A stretch of 64,000 nucleotides of DNA from Oceanibacterium hippocampi. Lineage in GTDB: Bacteria; Pseudomonadota; Alphaproteobacteria; Sneathiellales; Sneathiellaceae. The translations under genes were made by a program, and so were the position numbers. The stretch's first letter is position 1; each line of letters starts with the position of its first letter. The notes beneath the pieces are model-generated. The model saw only the letters and a program-made list of their open reading frames with translations, ran no database searches and was not told the origin of the DNA. Location of the stretch: NCBI RefSeq assembly GCF_900172325.1, contig NZ_FWFR01000002.1, positions 248,001-312,000 on the forward strand, given 5' to 3'. This document shows, one piece after another, positions 18,030 through 25,385 of the stretch.

Positions 18030-18350
18030 TCAATCGATCTCGATACGGAGCACGACCCGTCCGTTCTTCACGTCGACCGACTTGCGGGCATTGACCGGGA
18101 TCGGGATACGGACCTGTCGGCAATAGACAAGCAAAGCGGCCGCCAGTTCGCCCCGATAGGGACAGATCGTCAGTCTTCCCGCTCCATCGGTGGCAAGTTC
18201 GACGGTAAAGGGATGGTCGCTGTCGGCGGCGAGTTTGATGTCGATCACGCTGCCGGAAGGAATCGGGTCGCCAAGGCTTCGCTTCAGTGTGGTGAGTCCG
18301 CGCATGACTTCTGTATTGGTGAAGAAAATCTCACGGTACTCTGTAGCCAT
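18030..18350 (-). CDS. Hypothetical 106-residue protein inside the gsp cluster
   Basis: A small soluble protein with no signal peptide or membrane helix. It starts MATEYREIFFTNTEVMRGL and ends with a basic beta strand-like segment (SVDVKNGRVVLRIEID). Fold prediction by eye suggests an alpha/beta domain. I do not recognise the family. It lies between gspF and gspG in the same orientation, and its leader region is visibly less GC-rich than the cluster, which suggests an inserted gene with its own promoter. A link to secretion is only positional. Confidence 0.7.
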   Translation of the reverse strand: MATEYREIFFTNTEVMRGLTTLKRSLGDPIPSGSVIDIKLAADSDHPFTVELATDGAGRLTICPYRGELAAALLVYCRQVRIPIPVNARKSVDVKNGRVVLRIEID

Positions 18351-18430
18351 GGTAGATACTCTAAAATACAAATGTCATCGCCTGGCCAAATCGACAGTAC
18401 AAACGGCGTCGATCGGGCCGAATTGAATGT

Positions 18431-18458
18431 TTGATAGCAGCATGTTCGGGCGGATCAA
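18431..18458 (-). promoter_or_regulatory. Possible internal promoter for 18350 gene and gspG onward
   Basis: Reading the minus strand, TTGATC (18458-18453), a 16-base spacer and TATCAA (18436-18431) resemble a sigma-70 promoter. They lie in a 165-bp gap of lower GC upstream of the small hypothetical gene. This is inference from hexamers alone. Confidence 0.3.
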
Positions 18459-18515
18459 ACCCCTGGAAACGGCTTTAATAGAGGATTCTTTCTAAACCGT
18501 GACCATTGACACGTT

Positions 18516-19742
18516 CTAGAGGGCCAATTGATTGAGGCCGAGAACGGCGGACAACACCGCATAGATGATCGCCGCGACGATCATCCCGAGAACGAGAATC
18601 AGGACCGGCTCCAGCACCCCCATGAGGCGACGCACGGCGAGCGCGCTTTCTTCCTCATAGATCTCGGCGACCTTCTCGAGCATCTCGGCAAGTCGCCCAG
18701 ACTGTTCGCCGACGGCGATCAGCCGCACCGCCAGCGCCGGCAGCAGGTGATCCTCGTCGAGCGACGGGGCGAGCATTGCGCCTTCCCGCACCCGCGTCTC
18801 GACGCGCCGCAGCAGGGCCGACACCGCGCCATTGCCGACCGCGTCCGCGGCCGTCCCGATCGCTTCCGGCAGGGCCACGCCGTTCCCGACCAGGAGGGCC
18901 AGGGTCCGCGCCATCCGTTCGGTGACGATCCGCGCCGTGACCGGCCCGATCAGCGGCGCCTGCATCAGCATACGGTCGAAACGGGCCTGCATGCCCGGAC
19001 GGCCGAGAGCGATCCGCCCCGCGATCCAGGCGACGACAACGCCAAGTCCGAGCGCCCAGGACCATTCCCGCATGAACCGCGCCGTGCCGATGACGATGCG
19101 CGTGGCCGCCGGCAGTTCGGCGGCGGCTCCGGCGAACAGCGCTTCGAACTCGGGAATGACGAAGGTCAGCAGCAGGACGATCGAGAGCGCCGCGACGGTC
19201 AGCAGGATGGCCGGATAGGTCAGCGCGGAGTTGATCTGCTGGCGGATGCGGCGCGCCATTTCGAGTTCACGCGCGAGCCGCTCGAGAACGAGTGTCAGGG
19301 TCCCGCTCGCCTCGCCCGCGCGCACCGTCGCGGCGATCGCCGGCAGCGCCGCACCGGGTTCGAAGGCCAGCGCCCGTGAGAAACTCTGGCCCTGGCGGAT
19401 GCGGTCGAGCAGGCGCCGGGAAAGCGCCGCGTCCGGGTCGCGCCCGCCGGTCTCGGCGATCATGCCGAGCGCCCGGTCCAGGCTGAGGCCGGCGCCGAGC
19501 AGGGTCGCGAGCTGGCGCATGAAGGTGACCGGCGGCCGGCTTCGGCCGGACAGGGCAAGCCAGCCGCGCCAGCCCCGCCGCGTCGCCATCGGTGCCGGCC
19601 CGGGGCCGATCTCGTCAGCCCGGATGGGTACCTGGTTGGCAGCCTGCAGGCGGGCGACCACGGCGTCCCGGTCCGGCGCCTCCATCTCGCCTTCCGAGAC
19701 GGCGCCGTCGGGCAACACCGATTTGTAGCGGAAACGGGCCAT
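18516..19742 (-). CDS. gspF: Type II secretion inner-membrane platform protein GspF
   Basis: The 408-residue polytopic protein has two homologous T2SF cytoplasmic domains (about 68-190 and 270-390), each followed by membrane helices (about 175-200, 225-245, 380-405). Motifs include FMRQLATLLGAGLSLDRAL, VRAGEASGTL and the second copy VGEQSGRL. Length is standard. It follows gspE by 18 bases and rotates or anchors pseudopilin assembly over the ATPase. Confidence 0.94.
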   Translation of the reverse strand: MARFRYKSVLPDGAVSEGEMEAPDRDAVVARLQAANQVPIRADEIGPGPAPMATRRGWRGWLALSGRSRPPVTFMRQLATLLGAGLSLDRALGMIAETGGRDPDAALSRRLLDRIRQGQSFSRALAFEPGAALPAIAATVRAGEASGTLTLVLERLARELEMARRIRQQINSALTYPAILLTVAALSIVLLLTFVIPEFEALFAGAAAELPAATRIVIGTARFMREWSWALGLGVVVAWIAGRIALGRPGMQARFDRMLMQAPLIGPVTARIVTERMARTLALLVGNGVALPEAIGTAADAVGNGAVSALLRRVETRVREGAMLAPSLDEDHLLPALAVRLIAVGEQSGRLAEMLEKVAEIYEEESALAVRRLMGVLEPVLILVLGMIVAAIIYAVLSAVLGLNQLAL

Positions 19743-19760
19743 TTCGCTGCCTATGTCCGG

Positions 19761-21413
19761 TCAGTCAAAATGCGTCACCCGAAGAACTTCCTCAATGCTG
19801 GTGATCCCGCTCAGCGCCTTGCGGAGGCCGTCGTCGGCCATCGACCCCATGCCGTCGGCCGCGCCCTGCCGGGCGATCTCGCCGCGATCGGCGCGCTGCA
19901 GGATCAGGCGCCGTATTGCCTCGGTGACCGGCAGATACTCGGCGATCGTGGTTCGCCCGCGATAGGCGCGCTCGCCGACGTCGGGTTTCGGCCGCCAGAG
20001 CCTCGGCGGGCCATCCGACAAGCGGTCTAGGCCGAGTTCGGCGACCAGTTCGGGCAGCGGCTCGTAGGGCTCGATCAGCTCCGGATCGAAAGTGCGGACA
20101 AGGCGTTGCGCGAGAATGCCCTTGAGCGCCGAGGTCAGCAGGTAATCCTCGACCCCCATGTCGAGCAGGCGAGCAACCGCGCCGGCGGCATCGTTCGTAT
20201 GCAGCGTCGAGAGCACGAGATGGCCGGTAAGCGCCGCCTGCACGGCGATTTCCGCGGTCTCGAGGTCGCGGATCTCGCCGACCATCATGATGTCCGGGTC
20301 CTGGCGCAGGATCGAGCGCAGGATCGAGGCGAAGGTGAGGCCGATCTTCGGCCGCACCTGGATCTGGTTGATTCCCTTGATCTGGTACTCGATCGGATCC
20401 TCGGCGGTGAGGATCTTGGCGCCCGGTCCGTTCAGCCGGTCGAGTGCCGCATAAAGCGTCGTCGTCTTGCCGCTGCCGGTCGGCCCGGTCACCAGGATGA
20501 TTCCGTTCGGCCGCTCCAGGAGGTCGTCCAGTGCGGCCAGGATCGGGGCCGAGAAACCGAGACCCTTCAGTTCGAGCGGCGCCTGTTCCCGGTCGAGCAG
20601 GCGGAGCACGACGCTCTCGCCATGCATCGTCGGGACGACCGAGACCCGGATGTCGATCTCCCGGCCGCGGACCGCCATCTTGAACCGGCCGTCCTGGGCG
20701 AGCCGCCGTTCGGCAATGTCGAGACCGGCCATCACCTTGACGCGGCTGGTGATCGCCGCCTGCAGTCCGGCACCGGGAGACGGTTGCGGTCGGAGCACGC
20801 CATCGATCCGGAAGCGGATCCGCAGATCGGCCTCGAACGGTTCGACATGGATATCGGAGGCGCGTTCGGCCGCGGCCCGGGCGATCAGGTCGTTGACGAG
20901 GCGGATCACCGGGGCGTCGCTCGCCATGTCCTTCAGCCGCTCGACATCGCCCGAGGCGACCGCGTTGCTGGAAACCGGCGCGGCGCCCTCCTCGCGCGTC
21001 CCGTAAAGCCGGCCGAGCGCGGCCTCGAGATCGGCCGGGACCGCGACCCAGCGGCGCACCGGGCGACCGACGATCAGCCGGATCGCCTCGGCCGCATAGT
21101 CGCTGAGCGGATCGCACATCGCCAGATCGACGCCGTTCTCGTCGGCGCCGATCGGCAGCACCCGGCTTTCGTGGAGGAAGCCCGGAGTCACCGTATCGGC
21201 GAACAGCGCCTTGTCGGGGTAATCGGATTTCGCGGCGAGCGGCAGGTCGAGACAGCCGGCCAGCGCCGCCGCCATGGCGCCTTCCGGCACCAGGCCGAGA
21301 CGGGTCAGAATGATGTCGAGCCGTTCGCCCGAGGCGCGGTTGAGCGCCTGCGCCCGGGCCAGCCCGTCGCCGTCGACCAGTTTCCGTTCGATCAGGATGT
21401 CGCCGAGTTCCAT
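19761..21413 (-). CDS. gspE: Type II secretion ATPase GspE
   Basis: The 550-residue cytosolic motor ATPase has an N-terminal MshEN-like domain (about 1-150, GDILIERKLVDGDGLARA). The core domain has Walker A GPTGSGKTTTLY, the Asp box near ILTAEDPIEYQI, Walker B MMVGEIRDLETAE and the His box HLVLSTLHTND. The C-terminal tetracysteine zinc motif found in most GspE/PilB proteins is missing: the region ELGLDRL ... PDVGERAYRGRTTIAEYL has no Cys pairs. The ATG at 21413 fits the family N-terminus. Confidence 0.95.
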   Translation of the reverse strand: MELGDILIERKLVDGDGLARAQALNRASGERLDIILTRLGLVPEGAMAAALAGCLDLPLAAKSDYPDKALFADTVTPGFLHESRVLPIGADENGVDLAMCDPLSDYAAEAIRLIVGRPVRRWVAVPADLEAALGRLYGTREEGAAPVSSNAVASGDVERLKDMASDAPVIRLVNDLIARAAAERASDIHVEPFEADLRIRFRIDGVLRPQPSPGAGLQAAITSRVKVMAGLDIAERRLAQDGRFKMAVRGREIDIRVSVVPTMHGESVVLRLLDREQAPLELKGLGFSAPILAALDDLLERPNGIILVTGPTGSGKTTTLYAALDRLNGPGAKILTAEDPIEYQIKGINQIQVRPKIGLTFASILRSILRQDPDIMMVGEIRDLETAEIAVQAALTGHLVLSTLHTNDAAGAVARLLDMGVEDYLLTSALKGILAQRLVRTFDPELIEPYEPLPELVAELGLDRLSDGPPRLWRPKPDVGERAYRGRTTIAEYLPVTEAIRRLILQRADRGEIARQGAADGMGSMADDGLRKALSGITSIEEVLRVTHFD

Positions 21414-21442
21414 CGTTCCCGTCCGTCTGAAGCGGCCGCAGT

Positions 21443-22246
21443 CTAGCCGAACGAGGCGGACACGGGAATGCGCGCGCCAAGCAGGTAGACCAGCCAGATG
21501 GCAAGCGCGAGACCCGGACCGAAGGGAATGCGCGTCGCCATGTCGAAACGCCCGCGACCGACAAGCGCCAGCAGGGCGACCGCAGCGAGCGTTGCGAGCG
21601 CGCCGACGAAGACGATCGCCGGCAGGGCCTGCCAGCCGCACCAGGCGCCGCCGGCGGCGAGCAGCTTGGCATCGCCGAGCCCGAGCCCGTCGCGCCCGCG
21701 CAGCCGGCGATAGGCGACACCGATCACGGCGAAGACCAGGAATCCCGCGGCCGCGCCGACCAGCACGCCGACAATGTCGGGCCGCCCGGTCAGGCCGGCG
21801 GCGGCAAGGCCGGCGACCGCCAGCGGCAGGGTCAGTCGGTTGGGCAGCAGTCCGTGTTCGAGATCGATCGCGGCGAGTGCCAGGAGGCCCCAGCCGAGCA
21901 GCGCGGCCAGCCACGCCTCGACACCGCCGCCGGCGGCCAGCACGGCCACGACCGCGACCGCGAGCGCCGCCGCCTCGGTCGCCGGGTGCCGCCAGGGTAT
22001 GGTCCCGCCGCAGTGACGACAGCGACCCCGGTTGAGGGCGAAACCCGCGAAGGGCACAAGATCGCGCACCGCCAGGGTCGCGCCACAGGACTCGCAGGCC
22101 GAGCGGCCGGCGATCCAGTTCCGCCCGGTCGGCATGCGGGTCGCGAGCAGGTCGAGAAAGGAGCCGACGAACGGCGAAACGACGATCAGGAAAGCGGTCA
22201 CGACCGGATCGCCGAGAAACCGGGCAAGCGTGTCACCGGTCATCAT
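21443..22246 (-). CDS. gspO: Prepilin peptidase / N-methyltransferase GspO
   Basis: The 267-residue integral membrane aspartic protease cleaves and methylates the pseudopilin leaders. It keeps the paired zinc motifs CESC and CRHC in the cytoplasmic loop (about 48-80). The two catalytic aspartates are in AAIDLEHGLLPN and the GLGDAK motif. About seven membrane helices follow the loop. It is the first gene of the minus-strand gsp run, 29 bases before gspE. ATG 22246 is used over a GTG at 22261. Confidence 0.95.
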   Translation of the reverse strand: MMTGDTLARFLGDPVVTAFLIVVSPFVGSFLDLLATRMPTGRNWIAGRSACESCGATLAVRDLVPFAGFALNRGRCRHCGGTIPWRHPATEAAALAVAVVAVLAAGGGVEAWLAALLGWGLLALAAIDLEHGLLPNRLTLPLAVAGLAAAGLTGRPDIVGVLVGAAAGFLVFAVIGVAYRRLRGRDGLGLGDAKLLAAGGAWCGWQALPAIVFVGALATLAAVALLALVGRGRFDMATRIPFGPGLALAIWLVYLLGARIPVSASFG

Positions 22247-22328
22247 GGTTCGCCCGGTCACCGGGGCCGGCGGCGAGTGCCGTTCCTTGCCGCTTTTTCG
22301 GACGCGGCAAGTGCGTTAGCTTTTCCAG

Positions 22329-22742
22329 ATGCAAATGACCCATCTGCTTGTCGGCGCGCTTGCGCTCGCCTCCGTCGCGGCTTCGACCGGGGTCGCGATT
22401 CTCCTGTTGCCGCCCGGGATACAGCCTCCGGAAGTTGACGCGGCGCACGCGACAACCTCCGACGGCAATGCCGCCGCCCGGCCCGGGGCCGGCCCGTCGA
22501 AGGCCGAAATCGCCGAACGGGTCGCCCGGCTCGAGCAGCGACTCAAGGCCGAAGAGGGCAAACTCGACGACTGGAAAATGCTCGGCCGATCCTATGTAAC
22601 CCTCGGTCGCTATGGCGAAGCGGTCAGTGCCTGGGTCCAGGCGGCAACGGTCGCACCGAACGATCCGGAGGTGAGGGGCGCCCTCGCCCGGCTCCAGGAA
22701 ATCGCCGATCAGCGTGGCCGTCATCCCACATCTTCGCAGTGA
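22329..22742 (+). CDS. Small membrane-anchored TPR protein (CcmI/CycH-like)
   Basis: The 137-residue protein has an N-terminal membrane helix or uncleaved signal (about 5-27), a short linker, a coiled helix (EIAERVARLEQRLKAEEGK) and a TPR pair (about 80-125: WKMLGRSYVTLGRYGEAVSAWVQA). The TPR pair resembles the C-terminal domain of CcmI/CycH, which presents apocytochrome c for heme attachment. It stands divergent from gspO and 102 bases upstream of the c554-type cytochrome gene. A dedicated cytochrome-maturation role is my inference. Confidence 0.65.
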   Translation: MQMTHLLVGALALASVAASTGVAILLLPPGIQPPEVDAAHATTSDGNAAARPGAGPSKAEIAERVARLEQRLKAEEGKLDDWKMLGRSYVTLGRYGEAVSAWVQAATVAPNDPEVRGALARLQEIADQRGRHPTSSQ

Positions 22743-22768
22743 ATTCATCGAACCGTCGTCCAAACGCC

Positions 22769-22797
22769 TTTACCCTGTGACCTGATAAGTGAATAAT
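22769..22797 (+). promoter_or_regulatory. Predicted promoter of the c554-type cytochrome gene
   Basis: TTTACC, 17-base spacer, AATAAT (5 of 6 matches to TATAAT) lie in an AT-rich patch that stands out from the GC-rich surroundings. The predicted transcript start is near 22804, leaving a 40-base leader with a GGGGGG ribosome-binding stretch before ATG 22845. Confidence 0.45.
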
Positions 22798-22844
22798 CTC
22801 AATAAGGAATCCTGGAACTATAACAACCCGGGGGGCTGCACGAC

Positions 22845-24203
22845 ATGTGGGGATTCAAGACACCTTCTAAGGTGACAACGTTCCTGTTAGGGCTTGTCGC
22901 TCTGACGGGTGCATCGCTATTCGACGGCCAGGGAGAGGCGGCGGCGCAGCAGACACCGCAATTCCTGCCGGACAAACATCTGGGAGTGACCTCCTGCGCC
23001 GGGTCGACCTGCCACGGTTCGATCGAGCCATGGGCGAATTCGGTGGTCCTTCAGAACGAATACGTGACCTGGCAGCAGAAGGACCGTCATTCGAAAGCCT
23101 ATGACGTGCTTCTCAGCGAACGGTCGCAGCGCATCGCCCGCAATCTCGGGCTGGAGAACGCGGCGACCGCGGACGTCTGTCTCGACTGCCACGCCGACAA
23201 CATCCCGGCCGAACTTCGCGGCCGAACCTTCCAGATTTCCGACGGCGTCGGTTGCGAGGCCTGCCACGGCGGCTCCGAACGCTGGCTCGGCGTTCACCTG
23301 ACTGGTGGCGGACATGCCAACAACGTGCAGGCCGGCATGTACTCCACGGTCGACCCGGTCAAGCGGGCGAAGCTTTGCCTCGGCTGCCATTTCGGCGATT
23401 CGAAGAAGTTCGTGACGCATCGCATCATGGGCGCCGGGCATCCGCGCATGCCGTTCGAGCTCGACACCTTCACCTGGAGCCAGCCGGCGCATTTCCGCAT
23501 CGACGACGACTACGCGAAGCGCAAGCAGGTCACCAACGGCGTGCAGACCTGGGCCATCGGCCAGGCGCTGGCGATGCAGAACATCCTGACCCTGCTCACC
23601 GATCCGAAGCGGAGCCATGACGGGATCTTCCCGGAACTGGTCTTCTTCGACTGCCATGCCTGCCATCATCCGATGAGCAACCTGCGCTGGCAGCCGCGGG
23701 CCAGCACGGGCCTCGGCCCGGGCGTTGTCCGGCTGAACGACGCCAACCTTGTCATGCTGCGGGTCATCGCCGGCCATGTGGCCCCGGAACTCGGTGACAT
23801 GCTGCAGGACCAGACCCGTGCCCTGCACCAGGCGTCGACCGACGGCATCGACGCCACCGGCGCCGCGGTCGCGGCCCTTCAGGACACCCTGTCGCAGCTG
23901 ATCGAGAAATTCGCCTCGCACAGCTTCGGCGGCGACGACATGAAGGCGCTCCTGAAAGGCGTGATCGACGAGGGGCTGCGCGGTGAGTATGTCGACTACG
24001 CGGCTGCCGAACAGGCCACCATGGCGATCGGTTCGATCCTCGATGCCATGCAGAAGGCGGGCCTGATCGACCAGGCGACCTTCGACGCCATGGGCGCCAA
24101 GCTCGACGAGGCCTACGCCTCGGTGGAGAAGGACGAGGCCTACAAGCCGGCGACCTATGTCGCCGCCCTGCAGGCGCTGAAGGAGTCCGCGTCCGGGCTC
24201 TGA
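22845..24203 (+). CDS. Periplasmic multiheme cytochrome c (c554 family)
   Basis: The 452-residue secreted cytochrome has a signal peptide (about 1-34). Five heme attachment motifs are visible: an atypical CX4CH (CAGSTCH at 51-57) followed by four CxxCH motifs, CLDCH, CEACH, CLGCH and CHACH. A helical C-terminal domain (about 300-450) lacks hemes. The CxSTCHG start, the CEACHGG motif and several free His residues (AGHPRM) match cytochrome c554-type proteins, which shuttle several electrons in the periplasm. It is convergent with the large multiheme operon and likely part of the same electron pathway. A strong terminator follows. Confidence 0.88.
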   Translation: MWGFKTPSKVTTFLLGLVALTGASLFDGQGEAAAQQTPQFLPDKHLGVTSCAGSTCHGSIEPWANSVVLQNEYVTWQQKDRHSKAYDVLLSERSQRIARNLGLENAATADVCLDCHADNIPAELRGRTFQISDGVGCEACHGGSERWLGVHLTGGGHANNVQAGMYSTVDPVKRAKLCLGCHFGDSKKFVTHRIMGAGHPRMPFELDTFTWSQPAHFRIDDDYAKRKQVTNGVQTWAIGQALAMQNILTLLTDPKRSHDGIFPELVFFDCHACHHPMSNLRWQPRASTGLGPGVVRLNDANLVMLRVIAGHVAPELGDMLQDQTRALHQASTDGIDATGAAVAALQDTLSQLIEKFASHSFGGDDMKALLKGVIDEGLRGEYVDYAAAEQATMAIGSILDAMQKAGLIDQATFDAMGAKLDEAYASVEKDEAYKPATYVAALQALKESASGL

Positions 24204-24227
24204 CGGGACTGCCACGGACTGAATACC

Positions 24228-24260
24228 CGGGCGGCGGCGTCGGAACCGCCGCCCGGTTTC
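24228..24260 (+). terminator. Rho-independent terminator after the c554-type gene
   Basis: A perfect 11-bp stem (CCGGGCGGCGG / CCGCCGCCCGG) with an 8-base loop is followed by TTTCGTT, 25 bases after the stop codon at 24203. Confidence 0.75.
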
Positions 24261-24393
24261 GTTCCGGGGGGCTCCCTGCCATGACGACATGGCGCGGCGG
24301 ATCAAAGGGAGTATCCGCCCTCTTGCCCGCCGCGGGGGAACCGGACCGATCGGCGCCTGTTTGCCGACTTGAGCCACTATCCGGGAGATACAC

Positions 24394-24954
24394 ATGCGTA
24401 GTTTGATCGTTTTTTGCGGCCTTGTGCTTTTCGCATTCGGCGCCGCAGCGCAGGCCCAGCATTCGCCGCTGCACGAGGCCGAGCTGAACGGCTTCATGCA
24501 ATCCTTCGACGCCATGCAGGCGCTCGGCGAGAAGTACGACCGGCTGTTCGAGGAGCGCGGCGTCAACAGCGGCCCGAACGACTCGCCCTTCTCGCAGGGC
24601 GCGGCCGCCTTGCTCGGCACCCATGCCTATTCGGAAGCGGAGGCCATCGCACAGCGTTACGGCTTTGCCAACCTGCAGCACTGGGCGACCACGGGCGACC
24701 GCATCATGCGCGCCTATGTCGCCGGACACATGGCCGGCCAGGCGCCGCAGATGGACGCCGCGATGGCCCAGGCGCGCCAGCAGATCATGAGCAACTCCAG
24801 CCTGACCGAACAACAGAAGCAGGAAATGCTGAAGCAGATCGAACAGGCGATGGGCGCCGTCGGCAACATGAGCCGCGATGTCCCGCCCGAGGATATCGCG
24901 CTGGTCCAGCGCTACAGGGCCGAACTCGATCGCGCGTTCGACGCCGCCGAGTAA
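24394..24954 (+). CDS. Secreted helical protein of unknown function
   Basis: The 186-residue protein has a clear signal peptide (about 1-20, ending AQAQ). The mature part is almost all helical and cysteine-free, with a Met/Gln-rich amphipathic stretch (SLTEQQKQEMLKQIEQAM) towards the end. I do not recognise the family. It sits between the c554-type cytochrome and the end of the multiheme operon, so a periplasmic accessory role to electron transfer is possible but based only on position. The ribosome-binding site GGGAGA lies before ATG 24394. Confidence 0.75.
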   Translation: MRSLIVFCGLVLFAFGAAAQAQHSPLHEAELNGFMQSFDAMQALGEKYDRLFEERGVNSGPNDSPFSQGAAALLGTHAYSEAEAIAQRYGFANLQHWATTGDRIMRAYVAGHMAGQAPQMDAAMAQARQQIMSNSSLTEQQKQEMLKQIEQAMGAVGNMSRDVPPEDIALVQRYRAELDRAFDAAE

Positions 24955-24966
24955 CCGCGGCAAGCG

Positions 24967-25245
24967 ATGCTGCTTCGCCTCGTCGGCGTTTTCCTGGCAT
25001 TGCCGATCCTGTCGCTTGGCCTGTTCGGCTACCTTGGCTGGAGCGCGTTGCTGTTTCTCGGAATCGTGATTCTGACAGTCGCCCGGATGCCTGCATTCGG
25101 GTTCCCCGGTATCTTTCGGCGTCGACGACATGTGCACGGCGAACCCGAGGTCCGCCGGGCGGTTCCGAGTACAGTGGAGCGAGTCCGGAGGAGCGTGTCG
25201 GCATCGACGAGCGACGGGAACTGGTCGGCCATCTGCGGGCGATGA
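24967..25245 (+). CDS. Small membrane protein, possibly frameshifted
   Basis: The 92-codon frame encodes two hydrophobic segments (about 3-22 and 27-42), then a basic tail. The coding character weakens after about residue 60, where another frame reads RVGIDERRELVGHLRAMNTAM and a further hydrophobic segment ending at 25310. A single-base frameshift near 25140-25190 would join them into one protein of about 115 residues. It starts 12 bases after the preceding gene. Unrecognised family. Confidence 0.4.
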   Translation: MLLRLVGVFLALPILSLGLFGYLGWSALLFLGIVILTVARMPAFGFPGIFRRRRHVHGEPEVRRAVPSTVERVRRSVSASTSDGNWSAICGR

Positions 25246-25332
25246 ACACTGCCATGAGCCTGACCATCATCGGCGGCTCGATCGCAGCGCTCGCGTTCGG
25301 AACCGGCTGACAGGCATCGACGGCAACGAAAA

Positions 25333-25358
25333 CGCCCCCGACCTTGCGGTCGGGGGCG
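25333..25358 (-). terminator. Rho-independent terminator of the seven-gene multiheme operon
   Basis: A perfect 11-bp stem (CGCCCCCGACC / GGTCGGGGGCG) with a 4-base loop. Read on the minus strand it is followed by TTTTCGTT. It lies 28 bases beyond the last operon stop codon at 25386. Confidence 0.85.
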
Positions 25359-25385
25359 CTGTTCGTCAGACGTCAGTGTGGTCCG

